This document shows, piece by piece, positions 23,254-32,245 of a DNA stretch of 34,692 nt; position 1 is the stretch's first letter; each line of letters starts with the position of its first letter. The notes under the pieces are model-generated. The model was not told the DNA's origin and searched no databases. It was given only the letters and a program-made list of their open reading frames with translations. The DNA comes from Bacteroidota bacterium (GTDB lineage Bacteria > Bacteroidota > Bacteroidia > Bacteroidales > VadinHA17). Position numbers and translations under genes: made by a program. The stretch is taken from contig JAKLDT010000011.1 in assembly GCA_022703405.1 (NCBI GenBank), positions 1 to 34,692 on the forward strand, given 5' to 3'.

Positions 23254-26200
23254 ATGACAAAATCAAAATTCCTTAAGATCAGATTATTATTGTTGTTTGT
23301 TGCCTTTATTGCCCTGACCTGCAGGAGAAGTGATCAGGAATACAGGCAGGAATCCGGTACTCAGTTCCGGAGTATCCCTCCCGGCGAAAGCGGGATAAAA
23401 TTTAAAAATCAGCTCCAGGAGACCGACAGTGCAAACTCTATCTTCTACGAATATTATTATAACGGTGCAGGCCTTGCAACAGGAGACCTGAATAATGACG
23501 GCTTAAGTGATATTGTCTTTGGGGCTAACATGACCAAATGCAGGATTTACCTGAACAATGGTAATTTTGTATTTACCGACATTACTGAGGAAAGCGGAAT
23601 TAATACCACAGGCAAATGGATAACCGGAGTAAGCATGGTGGATATTAATCACGATGGCTGGCTGGATATCTATTTCTGTGCTGCAGGTAATATCGATTAT
23701 GATTACCATAATTTGCTTTACATCAACAACGGGGATAGTGGAAAACTGACTTTTAAGGAATGTGCTGCTGACGTTGGTCTTGATGATAACGGCTATTCTA
23801 CACAGGCTGAATTTTTTGATTATGACCTGGATGGTGACCTTGATGCCTACATAGTTACAGCAGCAATGACAACACCAAATAAAAATGCTATAAGGCAGCG
23901 AAAAAATGACGGATCAATGATCAATACCGACAGGTTATACAGGAATGAAGGTATAGATGCCCGCACAGGATTGCCGTTTTTTCGGAATGTCTCAAAACAG
24001 GCTGGCGTAACATGGGATGGATTCGGTCTGGGGGCAGCAGTATGTGATATAAACAAAGATGGCTGGCCCGATATCTACGTCGGGAATGATTATATATCTA
24101 ATGACCTTCTCTATGTGAACCAGGGTGATGGCACCTTCAGGGAAATGCTGAAAGATTATATGAAGCATACAAGTAACAGTACTATGGGAGTCGATATAGC
24201 TGATTTCAATAATGACGGTTTAATCGATGTTCTAACCCTGGATATGCAGCCTGAGGATTATTTCAGGAAAAGGACAATGGCAGGCAATATGCGTACATAT
24301 ACAAGATATAGAAATGAGCTGAAGGCCGGCTATTCTCCGCAGTATGTGCGTAATATGCTTCATGTCAACATGGGGGAAATTGAAGGTCGGTACAGATTCA
24401 GTGAAATAGGACAGATGGCCGGGATTTTTGAGACTGACTGGAGCTGGGCTCCGCTCTTTGCAGATTTTGACAATGATGGTTTTAAAGACCTCTTCATCGG
24501 AAACGGGATAGGACATGATATGACAAATATGGATTTCTCTTCCTTATGGATGACAACGATAAAGAAGAATCCGGAAATTGAATTCGCTGTACTTTACAAA
24601 CTTCTTAAAAATGACCTTGATAAACGGGGAAATGTGAAAAAACCAAACGTAATTTTCCGTAATTCAGGAGGCTTGATCTTTGAGAATAAAACTGCTGAAT
24701 GGGGTTTGGAGCAGCCTATTTATTCACCTGGATCTGCATTCTCCGATCTCGATAATGACGGAGATCTTGACCTTGTTTTAAATAATATCAATGATTTTGC
24801 CTCAGTTTATGAGAACCGTATTATTAATAAGGATTCTGTAAACAGGAACAATCACTATCTTATAATTCAACTGTCGGGAGATTCATTTAACAAGGGTGGA
24901 ATAGGGGCGAAGATCAGTATATTCTGCAGTAAGGATCTGCAGTATTATGAACATTTCCCTATAAGAGGTTTTCAGGCAATGATGGATCCCAGAATTCATT
25001 TCGGATTGGGTGAAAAAAATATGATCGATTCATTACATATAAGGTGGCCTGATGGGAAGGAACAAGAATTGCACAATCTGCCTGTCAACCAGATGCTCAC
25101 ATTATATTATTCCAATTCTTCCTTCCGGAATGCAACAAGTATCTCAAAATCAGACAACAATGGGTTTTTTAAATCAGTCAGGGGAAAACTGAATACAGAT
25201 TATTTCCATAATGAAAAAGTATTTGTTGATTTCGAATATCAGCCGCTTGTCCCTCACATGTATTCTCAGGAGGGTCCTGGAATAGCGGTCGGCGATGTTA
25301 ACTCAGACGGGATGGATGATTTCTTCATTAGTGGTTCCACGGGCTTCTCCGGAGAAATCTTTGTTCAGCAGAGAACAGGTAAATTCTTTTCATACCCTTT
25401 ACCGGGAGATAATAATTATGAGGATATGGGGTCACTTTTTTTTGATGCTGACGGTGATGGTGATCAGGATCTCTATATAGTGAGCGGAGGATCGGGCCTG
25501 CCGCCTGGAAGCCGGTATTATGCTGACAGATTGTATATCAACAACGGTAAGGGTAAATTTCTTCACGACACCAAATCATTGCCAGATGTGCGTGTTTGTG
25601 GTTCCCAGGTTACAGCATCAGATTTTGATAAGGATGGGGATCTTGATTTATTTGTTTGCGGAAGAGTTGACCTTGAAAATTATCCGCTTCCGCCCAGAAG
25701 CTTTCTTTTGAGAAATGATAGTAAGGGAAATACAGTAAGATTTGCTGATATAACTTCACAGGTCAACCGTGAACTTGAAAGACCCGGGCTGCTGGCATCA
25801 TCAGTCTGGACCGATTTTAATAATGACGGATGGACTGACCTGATACTTGCCGGAGAATGGATGCCTCTCACTTTCTTTAAAAATGAACATGGGAAACTGA
25901 TCAATGTAACAACATCCACCGGTATTGAAAGCTATACAGGCTGGTGGAACAGTATTGCCGGCGCCGATTTTGACAAGGATGGTGATACAGACTATGTTGC
26001 CGGTAACCTGGGATTAAATACACAATACAAAGTATCGCAGTCTGAACCGATGCGGATTATGGCAAAAGATTTTGACAGGAATGGCACTTCAGATCCTGTT
26101 TGCAGTTATTATGTTCAGGGGAAGAGTTATCCAATTTATCAGAGAAATACTCTTCTTATACAGATCCCTTCATTAAGGAACCGGTATAAAACTTATGAAG

Positions 26201-26859
26201 ATTATGCAAAGGCCTTATTGGATGATATCTTTCCTGTGAATACCAGGAGGGATGCTTATGTGAGAGAAAGTCGTTTATTCGAGACTTCATACATTGAAAA
26301 TCTGGGGAATGGTAAATTCAGGCTTTCTCCGCTTCCGGATGAAGCGCAAACAGCTCCCATATACGGTATTCTTGCAAATGATTATAACGCTGACGGAAAC
26401 AACGATATCCTGCTTGCCGGCAACTCGTACTCAACCTCAATATCCGACGGGCAGTACGATTCATTTTGCGGCCTTTTGCTGGCAGGAGACGGAAAAGGGA
26501 ACTTCAAACCTGTTCAACCACGTGAGAGCGGATTCTTTGCTGATGGTGATTCAAAAGCAATGGCAGAACTTACAATGAAGGATGGGAGTTCAATTATTCT
26601 TATTTCCAGAAATTCTGATAGCCTTAAAGTCATAAAGTCATTAAAATCACCTGAGCGTATAATAAGGCTGAAAAGTGATGATGTTTCTGCAAGACTTATA
26701 TATCAAAATGGGGATAAGGAATACCGGGAGTTCTATTATGGCAGCGGGTACCTTTCACAATCATCAAGAGTTTGTAAGGTGCCGTCCGGAGTAATAACGG
26801 TCAGTCTCATCAACTATAAGGGAGAGATCAGAAATAAAAACTTAAAGGACAAAATGTAA
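23254..26859 (+). CDS. large exported VCBS/FG-GAP repeat protein with ASPIC/UnbV domain
   Basis: About 1201 residues from the ATG at 23254; an ATG at 23236 adds six. The N-terminus (MTKSKFLKIRLLLLFVAFIALTC) is a signal peptide with a possible but imperfect lipobox at Cys23. The body holds about fourteen calcium-binding D-x-(D/N)-x-D-G loops typical of beta-propeller blades. Examples are DLNNDGLSDIV, DINHDGWLDIY, DYDLDGDLDAY, DLDNDGDLDLV, DADGDGDQDLY and DFDKDGDLDLF. An ASPIC/UnbV domain, related to animal CRTAC1, covers about 535-620 (GGIGAKISIFCSKD..IRWPDGKEQEL) and splits the propeller repeats into two groups. Such proteins commonly accompany SusCD loci and are thought to bind glycan or proteins at the surface; the role is unproven. 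Confidence 0.88.
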   Translation: MTKSKFLKIRLLLLFVAFIALTCRRSDQEYRQESGTQFRSIPPGESGIKFKNQLQETDSANSIFYEYYYNGAGLATGDLNNDGLSDIVFGANMTKCRIYLNNGNFVFTDITEESGINTTGKWITGVSMVDINHDGWLDIYFCAAGNIDYDYHNLLYINNGDSGKLTFKECAADVGLDDNGYSTQAEFFDYDLDGDLDAYIVTAAMTTPNKNAIRQRKNDGSMINTDRLYRNEGIDARTGLPFFRNVSKQAGVTWDGFGLGAAVCDINKDGWPDIYVGNDYISNDLLYVNQGDGTFREMLKDYMKHTSNSTMGVDIADFNNDGLIDVLTLDMQPEDYFRKRTMAGNMRTYTRYRNELKAGYSPQYVRNMLHVNMGEIEGRYRFSEIGQMAGIFETDWSWAPLFADFDNDGFKDLFIGNGIGHDMTNMDFSSLWMTTIKKNPEIEFAVLYKLLKNDLDKRGNVKKPNVIFRNSGGLIFENKTAEWGLEQPIYSPGSAFSDLDNDGDLDLVLNNINDFASVYENRIINKDSVNRNNHYLIIQLSGDSFNKGGIGAKISIFCSKDLQYYEHFPIRGFQAMMDPRIHFGLGEKNMIDSLHIRWPDGKEQELHNLPVNQMLTLYYSNSSFRNATSISKSDNNGFFKSVRGKLNTDYFHNEKVFVDFEYQPLVPHMYSQEGPGIAVGDVNSDGMDDFFISGSTGFSGEIFVQQRTGKFFSYPLPGDNNYEDMGSLFFDADGDGDQDLYIVSGGSGLPPGSRYYADRLYINNGKGKFLHDTKSLPDVRVCGSQVTASDFDKDGDLDLFVCGRVDLENYPLPPRSFLLRNDSKGNTVRFADITSQVNRELERPGLLASSVWTDFNNDGWTDLILAGEWMPLTFFKNEHGKLINVTTSTGIESYTGWWNSIAGADFDKDGDTDYVAGNLGLNTQYKVSQSEPMRIMAKDFDRNGTSDPVCSYYVQGKSYPIYQRNTLLIQIPSLRNRYKTYEDYAKALLDDIFPVNTRRDAYVRESRLFETSYIENLGNGKFRLSPLPDEAQTAPIYGILANDYNADGNNDILLAGNSYSTSISDGQYDSFCGLLLAGDGKGNFKPVQPRESGFFADGDSKAMAELTMKDGSSIILISRNSDSLKVIKSLKSPERIIRLKSDDVSARLIYQNGDKEYREFYYGSGYLSQSSRVCKVPSGVITVSLINYKGEIRNKNLKDKM

Positions 26860-26884
26860 GAATCAACACTAAAACAAAAAGGAT

Positions 26885-28690
26885 ATGAAAACACAGACAA
26901 TTCAATTGTTTTTTCATCTGGGAAAAACATGGACAGATAGAACCTGTCAGTATTTTTTACTTACACTGTTTTTTATAATTTATTTTTACGGAGCCAGCGC
27001 ACAGGAGCCTGTAAAATCGGAAGAAATTAAAATATGGGCAGTCCCGGGCGAGCAGAAGGTCCGACCTGATGATATTCCTGAAACAAATAATCTTGTATGG
27101 TCGGCAGATAAAAAGGCAATTAAGGTTTCAGGAGCAGGAAATGAACATGTTCCGTTCCAGCTTGTGATATCCACGCCTGTGCCTCCGGGATGGAAGCCAA
27201 AAGCTCCGGATGGATTTTTCGTGACGGCATCAGATCTGAAATCTGATAAAGGTAATCTGATTCAAAATAAACAAGTCAGTCTGTTTCTTGAGCATTATAT
27301 TCAGATCTATGCAAAATCGAGTCCGGTAGGTGCTACCGGGTACTGGCCCGATGCTCTAGCTCCTCTGAAGGAGCCATTCAGCATGCAGGCTCAGTACGCT
27401 GTAGTGGGCAACAGGCCTGTCTGGATCGATATATTCATTCCAACAGGTACTCCGAAAGGTATTTACAGAGGAAAAATAACAATTACAAAATCTGAGAAAA
27501 TAATTGAAACACTTGCCGTTGAAGTTGAGGTCTTTGGTTTCTCGCTTCCAGATGAAACTCACCTTATTACCTATATGAATATTTCGAAGAGCGAAATTGC
27601 ACGGTTCTATGGCAAGCAAGTTTCATCACCTGAACTTGAGGAGCTTACCAGAAACTATTTTACCTTCCTTGATGAACACAGGATGGAAACATGGTTCAAT
27701 GACCCTCTTGTGCCTGATATTGTCGTTAAAGGGGAGTCTGTTGAGGTTAAATTCAATGACCAGAGATATGACCAGTATCTTAATAAGCAGAAAACAAAGA
27801 GAGTAATTCTTGAAACTGCTCCGAATGAGATTTTGAGAAATTCAGGAGAAGACCAATTCTCTGATGCCAATATCAGAATGGTTAAACAGTACCTGTCATC
27901 AGTAGAGTCATATTTCAGACGTAATGGCTGGAGGGACCGCCTGGTCTTCAACAGCCCAATTGATGAGCCAAATACTAAAAAGGATTATGAAGAGACCAGA
28001 AAATGGGCACAGCTTGTTCATGAAACGGTTCCCGGTATACCATTCTTGGCAACTGAGTCTCCGGTTACAGACAATCCCGAATGGGGGACGTTGAGAGGTT
28101 ATGTGAACAATTTCTGTGTTCATGGGAATAATCTCAATGATCCTGAGGTTAAGAAAGCTTTGCGCGAGGAGCAGGTGAAAGGTGGTGAAGCAACCTGGTA
28201 TATCTCCTGCGACCAGGCATATCCTCAGCCAAATTATTTCATAGATGCGCCTGCCCTTGATCCGGTAATGATCCCTTGGATCACAGAAAGATACAAAATG
28301 AACGGATTCCTTTACTGGGCTGCTAATTTCTGGAACCAGACCCCTGACCCATGGCTCGATCCGGTGACTTTTATCTCGGGATTTGCCTGTAGTAACGGAT
28401 ATGTTCTGAACGGTGAAGGATCATTGATCTACCCGGGAAACCACACAAAAACCTATACAGGACAGCCGGATGTAAATGGCGCTGTTTCTTCTATCCGATT
28501 TGAGCTTCTGCGCGACGGGATAGAAGACTATGAGTACCTGTGGATGCTGAAAGAAAGGGGTGATGCAACTTTTGCTGAACAGATTGTTAACAATATGGTA
28601 ATCGATGTAAGCACTTTCTCACGTAACCTTAATGAGCTCTATTTGGCCAGGAGGGCCATGGCTGAAAGGCTGGAGAAATTGACAAAATGA
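26885..28690 (+). CDS. DUF4091/GH123-like glycoside hydrolase, exported
   Basis: A 601-residue protein with an N-terminal hydrophobic signal (about 22-39, ending YGASAQ). An N-terminal beta-sandwich (about 45-215) includes VPFQLVISTP and GTPKGIYRGKITI, and a (beta/alpha)8 barrel follows (about 225-530). The barrel carries NSPIDEPN; the adjacent D360-E361 matches the Asp-Glu pair used for substrate-assisted catalysis in GH123 beta-N-acetylgalactosaminidases. Then come ATWYISCDQAYPQPNYFID and GFLYWAANFWN, family hallmarks, and a C-terminal helical part with RFELLRDGIEDYEYLWML. It starts 25 bp after the ASPIC gene, so they share a transcript. Activity on N-acetylhexosamine is inferred from the dyad. 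Confidence 0.87.
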   Translation: MKTQTIQLFFHLGKTWTDRTCQYFLLTLFFIIYFYGASAQEPVKSEEIKIWAVPGEQKVRPDDIPETNNLVWSADKKAIKVSGAGNEHVPFQLVISTPVPPGWKPKAPDGFFVTASDLKSDKGNLIQNKQVSLFLEHYIQIYAKSSPVGATGYWPDALAPLKEPFSMQAQYAVVGNRPVWIDIFIPTGTPKGIYRGKITITKSEKIIETLAVEVEVFGFSLPDETHLITYMNISKSEIARFYGKQVSSPELEELTRNYFTFLDEHRMETWFNDPLVPDIVVKGESVEVKFNDQRYDQYLNKQKTKRVILETAPNEILRNSGEDQFSDANIRMVKQYLSSVESYFRRNGWRDRLVFNSPIDEPNTKKDYEETRKWAQLVHETVPGIPFLATESPVTDNPEWGTLRGYVNNFCVHGNNLNDPEVKKALREEQVKGGEATWYISCDQAYPQPNYFIDAPALDPVMIPWITERYKMNGFLYWAANFWNQTPDPWLDPVTFISGFACSNGYVLNGEGSLIYPGNHTKTYTGQPDVNGAVSSIRFELLRDGIEDYEYLWMLKERGDATFAEQIVNNMVIDVSTFSRNLNELYLARRAMAERLEKLTK

Positions 28691-28796
28691 TAATCACTGT
28701 TAATTAATTATCAAAGAAAAGCCGGATAGTTTGAAATTTAAAGTGTTTAAGAAACGGGATAGGAGAATACATGGGATCAGATTGAATTTTTTTAAA

Positions 28797-28804
28797 TAGC
28801 TTTG
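28797..28804 (+). promoter_or_regulatory. candidate -7 promoter element before the Gfo/Idh/MocA gene
   Basis: TAGCTTTG matches TAnnTTTG exactly, 52 bp before the ATG at 28856, in a 165-bp AT-rich gap with no other visible feature. There is no good TTTG at 19-21 nt upstream, so this is weak. Confidence 0.25.
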
Positions 28805-28855
28805 AACTACAGTGATTTCAAATAATTATTGTTAACGATATAAATCAACAGAACA

Positions 28856-30148
28856 ATGGAAAGTAATAGCATTTCAAGAAGGAAATTTGTAAAAGGAGTG
28901 GCAGGGAGTGCTGCAGGAATTGCAGTATTCGGAGGCAGTCCTGGGATGTCGGCTTTAAGTTATTCGCGTATTTCCGGAGCGAATGAACGGATAAATATTG
29001 GTGTTATTGGGTGCGGAGGAATGGCTGGTAGCCATATAGAGGCCTTGCTGGCAATGAAGCAATCAGATAATATCGATATTACTGCTGTTTGTGATATATA
29101 TACTACAAGGCTTGAGAAGGCTAAAGAGCTTACAAAAGCGCGGGCTTTTAAAAATTACAAGGAGATACTGCAGGATAAGGACATTGATTATGTGCTGATT
29201 GCAACTCCAGAACACTGGCATTATCAGATGACACTGGATGCAATAAGTGCTGGAAAACACATTTACGTTGAAAAACCTATTACCCATACTATTGAGCAGG
29301 CTAAAGACATTTGCCAGAAAATGTCAGCGACAAAATTAAAATTACAGGTAGGGGTTCAGGGGATGTCGGATGATTCTTATGAAACCGCGAATAAAATGAT
29401 TCAGGAAGGAGCACTCGGGAAAGTTGTTATGGCTCATATTGATTATTCCAGAAACTATCCTGATGATTTCTGGGCATACCCAATCGATGAAGATGCCAGA
29501 CCCGGAGTAAATCTCGATTGGGAAGCATGGCTCGGCCCGGCACCAAAAAGGCCCTGGGACCCGCGAAGATACTTCCAGTGGAGAAGGTACTGGGATTATT
29601 CAGGAGGCATCGCAACAGATTTGTTCATTCACCGGGTGACAAGGATTATAAAATCACTGGGACTGAGCTTTCCTGATTATGTTGCCGCTACCGGTGGCAC
29701 CTGGAATTTTGTAAACAGCGTGGCTGAGATTCCTGATACATTTAATATGATGCTCGACTATCCTGAAAAAACAACTGTCATGGTTGTTTCATCACTGGCA
29801 AATGATATGCCAATCAGGCATGTGATAAGAGGGCACAAGGCAACACTCGAATTTACAAAAGAAGGCTTTACAATTACACCACAGGAGCAATCGGAAATGG
29901 CTAAAATAAGTGGTACAGGCGAAGCAGTAAAAGGTGCTAGTCTTTTTACACATAAGAAAAACGGCGCCGAAGATGTAACTCTGCACCACAGAAATTTGCA
30001 GGCTGCAATAAGAAAAAATGAACCTCTTAAGTGCGATCATAACCTTGGCATGTATGGTGTGGTAGCATGTATGATGGGGGTTGAATCATTCCGTAACAGG
30101 AAATACCTGAAATGGGATCAGCAGAATAAAAAGGTTATTGAGAGCTGA
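28856..30148 (+). CDS. Tat-exported Gfo/Idh/MocA-family oxidoreductase
   Basis: A 430-residue NAD(P)-dependent sugar oxidoreductase. A twin-arginine signal ([23 protein letters not shown], positions 5-27, longest part [10 protein letters not shown]) indicates export with bound cofactor. The Rossmann fold begins [15 protein letters not shown] (47-60). The catalytic lysine is in YVEKPITHT (K140), and the [10 protein letters not shown] motif (250-259) supplies the usual Asp and His. The C-terminal alpha/beta domain has [17 protein letters not shown]. Relatives oxidise, epimerise or, in GH109, hydrolyse glycosides by a redox mechanism with tightly held NAD. It may therefore make 3-keto sugars or act as a glycosidase. 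It follows the first DUF4091 gene by 165 bp. Confidence 0.9.
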   Translation: MESNSISRRKFVKGVAGSAAGIAVFGGSPGMSALSYSRISGANERINIGVIGCGGMAGSHIEALLAMKQSDNIDITAVCDIYTTRLEKAKELTKARAFKNYKEILQDKDIDYVLIATPEHWHYQMTLDAISAGKHIYVEKPITHTIEQAKDICQKMSATKLKLQVGVQGMSDDSYETANKMIQEGALGKVVMAHIDYSRNYPDDFWAYPIDEDARPGVNLDWEAWLGPAPKRPWDPRRYFQWRRYWDYSGGIATDLFIHRVTRIIKSLGLSFPDYVAATGGTWNFVNSVAEIPDTFNMMLDYPEKTTVMVVSSLANDMPIRHVIRGHKATLEFTKEGFTITPQEQSEMAKISGTGEAVKGASLFTHKKNGAEDVTLHHRNLQAAIRKNEPLKCDHNLGMYGVVACMMGVESFRNRKYLKWDQQNKKVIES

Positions 30149-30411
30149 TTATTCAGTGCTGTTGTAAAAATTCAGCCGGTTCACTTATAATTATCTTGCC
30201 GGTACGTTTGTTGTATGTGATGTCATGGATAAGCAGCGGGAGCCTGTGCACCTGTATCAGGTGTTTAAGGATCTTCTGCAGATAGCAGGCCTGATTGATT
30301 GATACTTTTCACATTTTTCAAAAAATGGTCTTGTATGGGCCCTTTTCTGAATGATTCATTGTATTTTCACACGAAATCTAAGGCTTAATTTCAGATAGAA
30401 ACAGGAAGATC
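30149..30411 (-). other. intergenic region with a possible gene remnant on the minus strand
   Basis: The 263-bp gap contains, on the minus strand, an open stretch of 49 codons ending in TGA (complement at about 30154-30156). It reads KVSINQACYLQKILKH, then LIQVHRLPLLIHDITYNKR and TGKIIISEPAEFLQQH. It has no ATG, and a TGA lies directly upstream in frame. The composition looks protein-like, so it may be the last part of a decayed gene. I do not recognise a family. On the plus strand TACGTTTG at 30203-30210 matches a -7 element but lacks a partner. Confidence 0.25.
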
Positions 30412-32163
30412 ATGAAATATTTGTTTTTTACAGCTGTCATATTGCTTGCGGGCTGTGCGCAATCAACGAAAGACAGCAGCTACAGCAAACCGGGAAATGA
30501 GGTATACAGCGAACTGAAAAATCCTGCATCTGCCCCGCTTGCTGAATGGCCTAATATGCCGGGAGAAACAAATGTCAGCTTTGGAGATGATAATATAAGG
30601 TATCCTAAAGAAAGGGTCCCGTCAGTGACATATTCAGAATGGGTTGCCTATGCCTGGAAGGGAGAAAAGGTTCATACACAGGTTCTTGTCTATTCAAAAT
30701 CGAGAATACCCGAACTGAGAGTCATTGCAGGTGACCTCATAGACGACAGTGGAAACCGCATTGTCAGCAGCAATATTGAAACAGGCTTTGTCCGTTATGT
30801 AATGACTGATGAGTTCGGGGAGGGTTGCGACATCCGTTATCCCGGGAAATATGATTCTTCACTGGTGGCTGATCCAATAGACATTGTCGATCACATCGAA
30901 GTTAAAAAGAACTCAGTACAGCCTGTATGGCTTACAGTAAAAGTTCCTGCAGAAACTCCTGCCGGAACCTACAGGGGAGAGCTGCTTGTTAAAACAGGCA
31001 GGGAGTTCAGACTTCCGGTAACAATTAATGTAGCTGATCATATTCTCCCTCCTCCGTCGGAATGGAAATACGACCTGGATCTTTGGCAGAATCCCGATCC
31101 TGTTGCTAAGGTACATGGCGTAAAACTGTGGAGCGATGAACACTACAGGCTCATGAAGCCTTATTATGAGATGCTTGCTGCTGCCGGCCAGAAAAGCATA
31201 ACAGCTTTTATTATTGATCAGCCCTGGGGCCCTGACCACGTCTATCACAGGGACCCTTCACTAATTTCATGGACTAAAAGAAAGGACGGCAGCTGGTCTT
31301 ATGATTATTCTGTTTTTGATAAATATATCGGTTTTGTGATGAGCTGCGGAATAGACAGGCGGATAAACTGCTATTCCATGATCACCTGGGACCTGAGGTT
31401 TATCTATTTTGATGAGGCTAAGGATGATACGGCTTCCGTATATGCACGTCCCGGCACTCGTGAATACCTGGATATCTGGCTGCCGATGATCACTGATTTT
31501 ACAGCGCATCTTAAGTCCAAAGGCTGGTTTGAGAAAACAACAATTGCAATGGATGAGAGGGATATGCAGGGTATGCTGGAAGTGATGAAGCTTCTGAAAT
31601 CGGTTGATCCCGCATGGAAAACAGCCCTGGCCGGAAATTACCACAGGGAAATAGCAATGGACATTTATGATTACTGTATTATATGGGGTAAGAAATTTGA
31701 CAGGGATATCCTCGATGCAAGAAGAGCTGCGGGTCTGCCAAGCACATATTATACAGCATGCGGAGAGAGGCGTCCCAACTGCCATTCATTTTCTCCACCC
31801 GCTGAAGCAACATGGATCAGCTGGTTTGCTGCAGCACAAGGATACAGCGGATATCTCAGATGGGCTTATAACAACTGGACAAGCGATGTGCTTCATGATA
31901 CACGATACAAGACCTGGCCTGGCGGCGAATGTTACCAGATCTACCCCGGTCCGCGTTCATCAATACGCTATGAGAAACTAATTGAAGGAATACAGGATTT
32001 CGAAAAGATAAGGATTCTCAGGGAGCAGTTTACTACCGAAAAAAATAAGGTGAAGCTTGCTGAAATTGATAAGATGCTGGCCCCGTTCACTGCAGAAAGT
32101 ATTGAGAAGGTTCCTGCAGCCAGCATGGTAAAAACAGCCAGGACCACACTTGCCGGATTATGA
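30412..32163 (+). CDS. DUF4091/GH123-like lipoprotein
   Basis: A 583-residue lipoprotein: MKYLFFTAVILLAGC gives a textbook lipobox (LAGC, C15). The N-terminal beta-sandwich (about 70-210) has VAYAWKGEKVHTQVLVYS and VPAETPAGTYRGELLVKT. The barrel (about 220-540) carries TIAMDERD with D381-E382, matching the Asp-Glu dyad of GH123. Also typical are SPPAEATWISWFAAAQGYSG, LRWAYNNW, and the C-terminal IRYEKLIEGIQDFEKIRILRE. It is distant from the other DUF4091 gene at 26885, so the two are not a simple duplication. Membrane anchoring versus the soluble form of the first suggests successive steps on one glycan. It opens the last block, followed by GH88 82 bp later. Confidence 0.88.
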   Translation: MKYLFFTAVILLAGCAQSTKDSSYSKPGNEVYSELKNPASAPLAEWPNMPGETNVSFGDDNIRYPKERVPSVTYSEWVAYAWKGEKVHTQVLVYSKSRIPELRVIAGDLIDDSGNRIVSSNIETGFVRYVMTDEFGEGCDIRYPGKYDSSLVADPIDIVDHIEVKKNSVQPVWLTVKVPAETPAGTYRGELLVKTGREFRLPVTINVADHILPPPSEWKYDLDLWQNPDPVAKVHGVKLWSDEHYRLMKPYYEMLAAAGQKSITAFIIDQPWGPDHVYHRDPSLISWTKRKDGSWSYDYSVFDKYIGFVMSCGIDRRINCYSMITWDLRFIYFDEAKDDTASVYARPGTREYLDIWLPMITDFTAHLKSKGWFEKTTIAMDERDMQGMLEVMKLLKSVDPAWKTALAGNYHREIAMDIYDYCIIWGKKFDRDILDARRAAGLPSTYYTACGERRPNCHSFSPPAEATWISWFAAAQGYSGYLRWAYNNWTSDVLHDTRYKTWPGGECYQIYPGPRSSIRYEKLIEGIQDFEKIRILREQFTTEKNKVKLAEIDKMLAPFTAESIEKVPAASMVKTARTTLAGL

Positions 32164-32245
32164 TATATGGGAATATTTGCTTCTCCTGAATTGAAAATTA
32201 ACTTTACATCCATCTTACTTAAATTAATAAAAGAGTAACCCTGAA

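Noticed and set aside
31267..31785. A 172-codon minus-strand open frame inside the second DUF4091 gene
   Set aside because: It lies fully inside a recognisable GH123-like gene and is cysteine/histidine-rich without any family motif.
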